Positions 44,644-44,820 of a stretch of DNA of 44,820 nt are shown here, piece by piece. Under the pieces are notes generated by a model. The model was not told where the DNA came from. It saw only the letters and a list, made by a program, of their open reading frames with translations, and made no database searches. The translations under genes and the position numbers were made by a program. Each line of letters starts with the position of its first letter. Position 1 is the stretch's first letter. Source of the DNA: Bacteroidota bacterium (lineage in GTDB: Bacteria > Bacteroidota > Bacteroidia > Chitinophagales > Chitinophagaceae); the NCBI GenBank assembly GCA_018266615.1, contig JAFEAB010000008.1:1-44820 (forward strand). Direction: 5' to 3'.

Positions 44644-44747
44644 CCTGAAAAACTTATTATTAGTGATTTTCAGGGGTTTATATCCGTTGGAAGGAATGAT
44701 ATGGTTACTTTGGGAATATAGGTTATAGAAGAATTAGAGTTCCTTCC
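44644..44747 (+). ncRNA. Structured leader upstream of tRNA-Asp, possibly a small RNA
   Basis: Two perfect 8-bp stems are visible: CCTGAAAA (44644-44651) with TTTTCAGG (44667-44674), and GGAAGGAA (44689-44696) with TTCCTTCC (44740-44747). It lies between a strong promoter and the tRNA. It may be just a processed 5' leader; I do not recognise a known RNA family. Confidence 0.4.
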
Positions 44748-44774
44748 TACATAATAGCTCTTTTTATAAATTTT

Positions 44775-44820
44775 GGATCGGTAGTTCAGTTGGTTAGAAT
44801 GCTGCCCTGTCATCCCCACA
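44775..44820 (+). tRNA. tRNA-Asp (GTC), 5' part only, with abnormal 3' bases
   Basis: The acceptor 5' strand GGATCGG (44775-44781), the D-arm GTTCAGTTGGTTAGAAT, the anticodon 5' stem CTGCC (44802-44806) and the loop CTGTCAT with anticodon GTC (44809-44811) are present. The bases after the loop (44814-44818, CCCCA) do not pair with CTGCC as a normal anticodon stem requires. The window ends here, so the T-arm and acceptor 3' strand cannot be judged. Confidence 0.7.

Overview
The window looks like chromosomal DNA of a Bacteroidota species, probably Chitinophagaceae-like (the family is an inference). The evidence is a type IX secretion (T9SS) sorting tail at the left edge, many SPII lipoproteins and PorT-type beta-barrels, DUF3347, DUF5683, DUF1572 and PspC proteins typical of the phylum, the gene order parA-parB-DUF5683-dapB, and promoters of the Bacteroidetes type (TTTG, about 20 bp, TAnnTTTG). 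Nothing looks like phage or plasmid DNA. The only accessory-looking stretch is about 150-1440.

Layout. 1-149 is the 3' end of a T9SS cargo gene, followed by a terminator. 150-1444 has no convincing gene. It holds two copies of an 82-bp repeat, a 29-bp tandem array and a possible insertion-sequence end. 1445-5441 holds small single genes: a DUF3347 protein, ribosome hibernation factor, lipoprotein esterase, thioredoxin-like protein, secreted unknown and DUF4256. 5557-7329 is a compact, apparently redox-linked module: a palindrome inside a phylum-type promoter, a small CPVC thioredoxin-fold protein, a MarR regulator with a four-cysteine tail, and PLPBP/YggS overlapping it. 7455-12632 is an envelope metal/redox cluster of porin, Rieske lipoprotein, imelysin and di-heme oxidoreductase, followed by a convergent tandem di-heme cytochrome c.

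12633-22791 carries a GNAT-nitrilase fusion, a methyltransferase divergent from a pirin, dapD, a GT9 glycosyltransferase overlapping tsaC, a small beta-barrel, a DEAD-box helicase with a long leader, and a membrane metallophosphoesterase. 22799-27223 has an FMN reductase and the run UPF0173 hydrolase-parA-parB-DUF5683-dapB. 27343-35661 has a beta-barrel, a threonine-dehydrogenase-like epimerase, kdsA, pspC, aconitase, a membrane-anchored MtfA-type peptidase, a SET-domain protein, mgtE and a YHS lipoprotein. 35963-44526 has DUF1572 and DUF2490 proteins, LPS-core-type GT9 and GT2 enzymes, a SRAP protein, a Tudor-type HVA1 protein, DUF488, a polyprenyl glycosylphosphotransferase with a Gfo/Idh dehydrogenase, and accA. 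The right edge has a strong promoter, a structured leader and a truncated tRNA-Asp whose last bases do not fit a tRNA.

Themes. Lysine/DAP synthesis (dapD, dapB), envelope polysaccharide (kdsA, two GT9, GT2, glycosylphosphotransferase) and central metabolism (aconitase, AccA) are housekeeping. The least ordinary parts are the MarR/CPVC module with its visible operator, the porin-Rieske-imelysin-di-heme operon, the palindromes between the methyltransferase and pirin genes, and the anomalous tRNA at the right edge.
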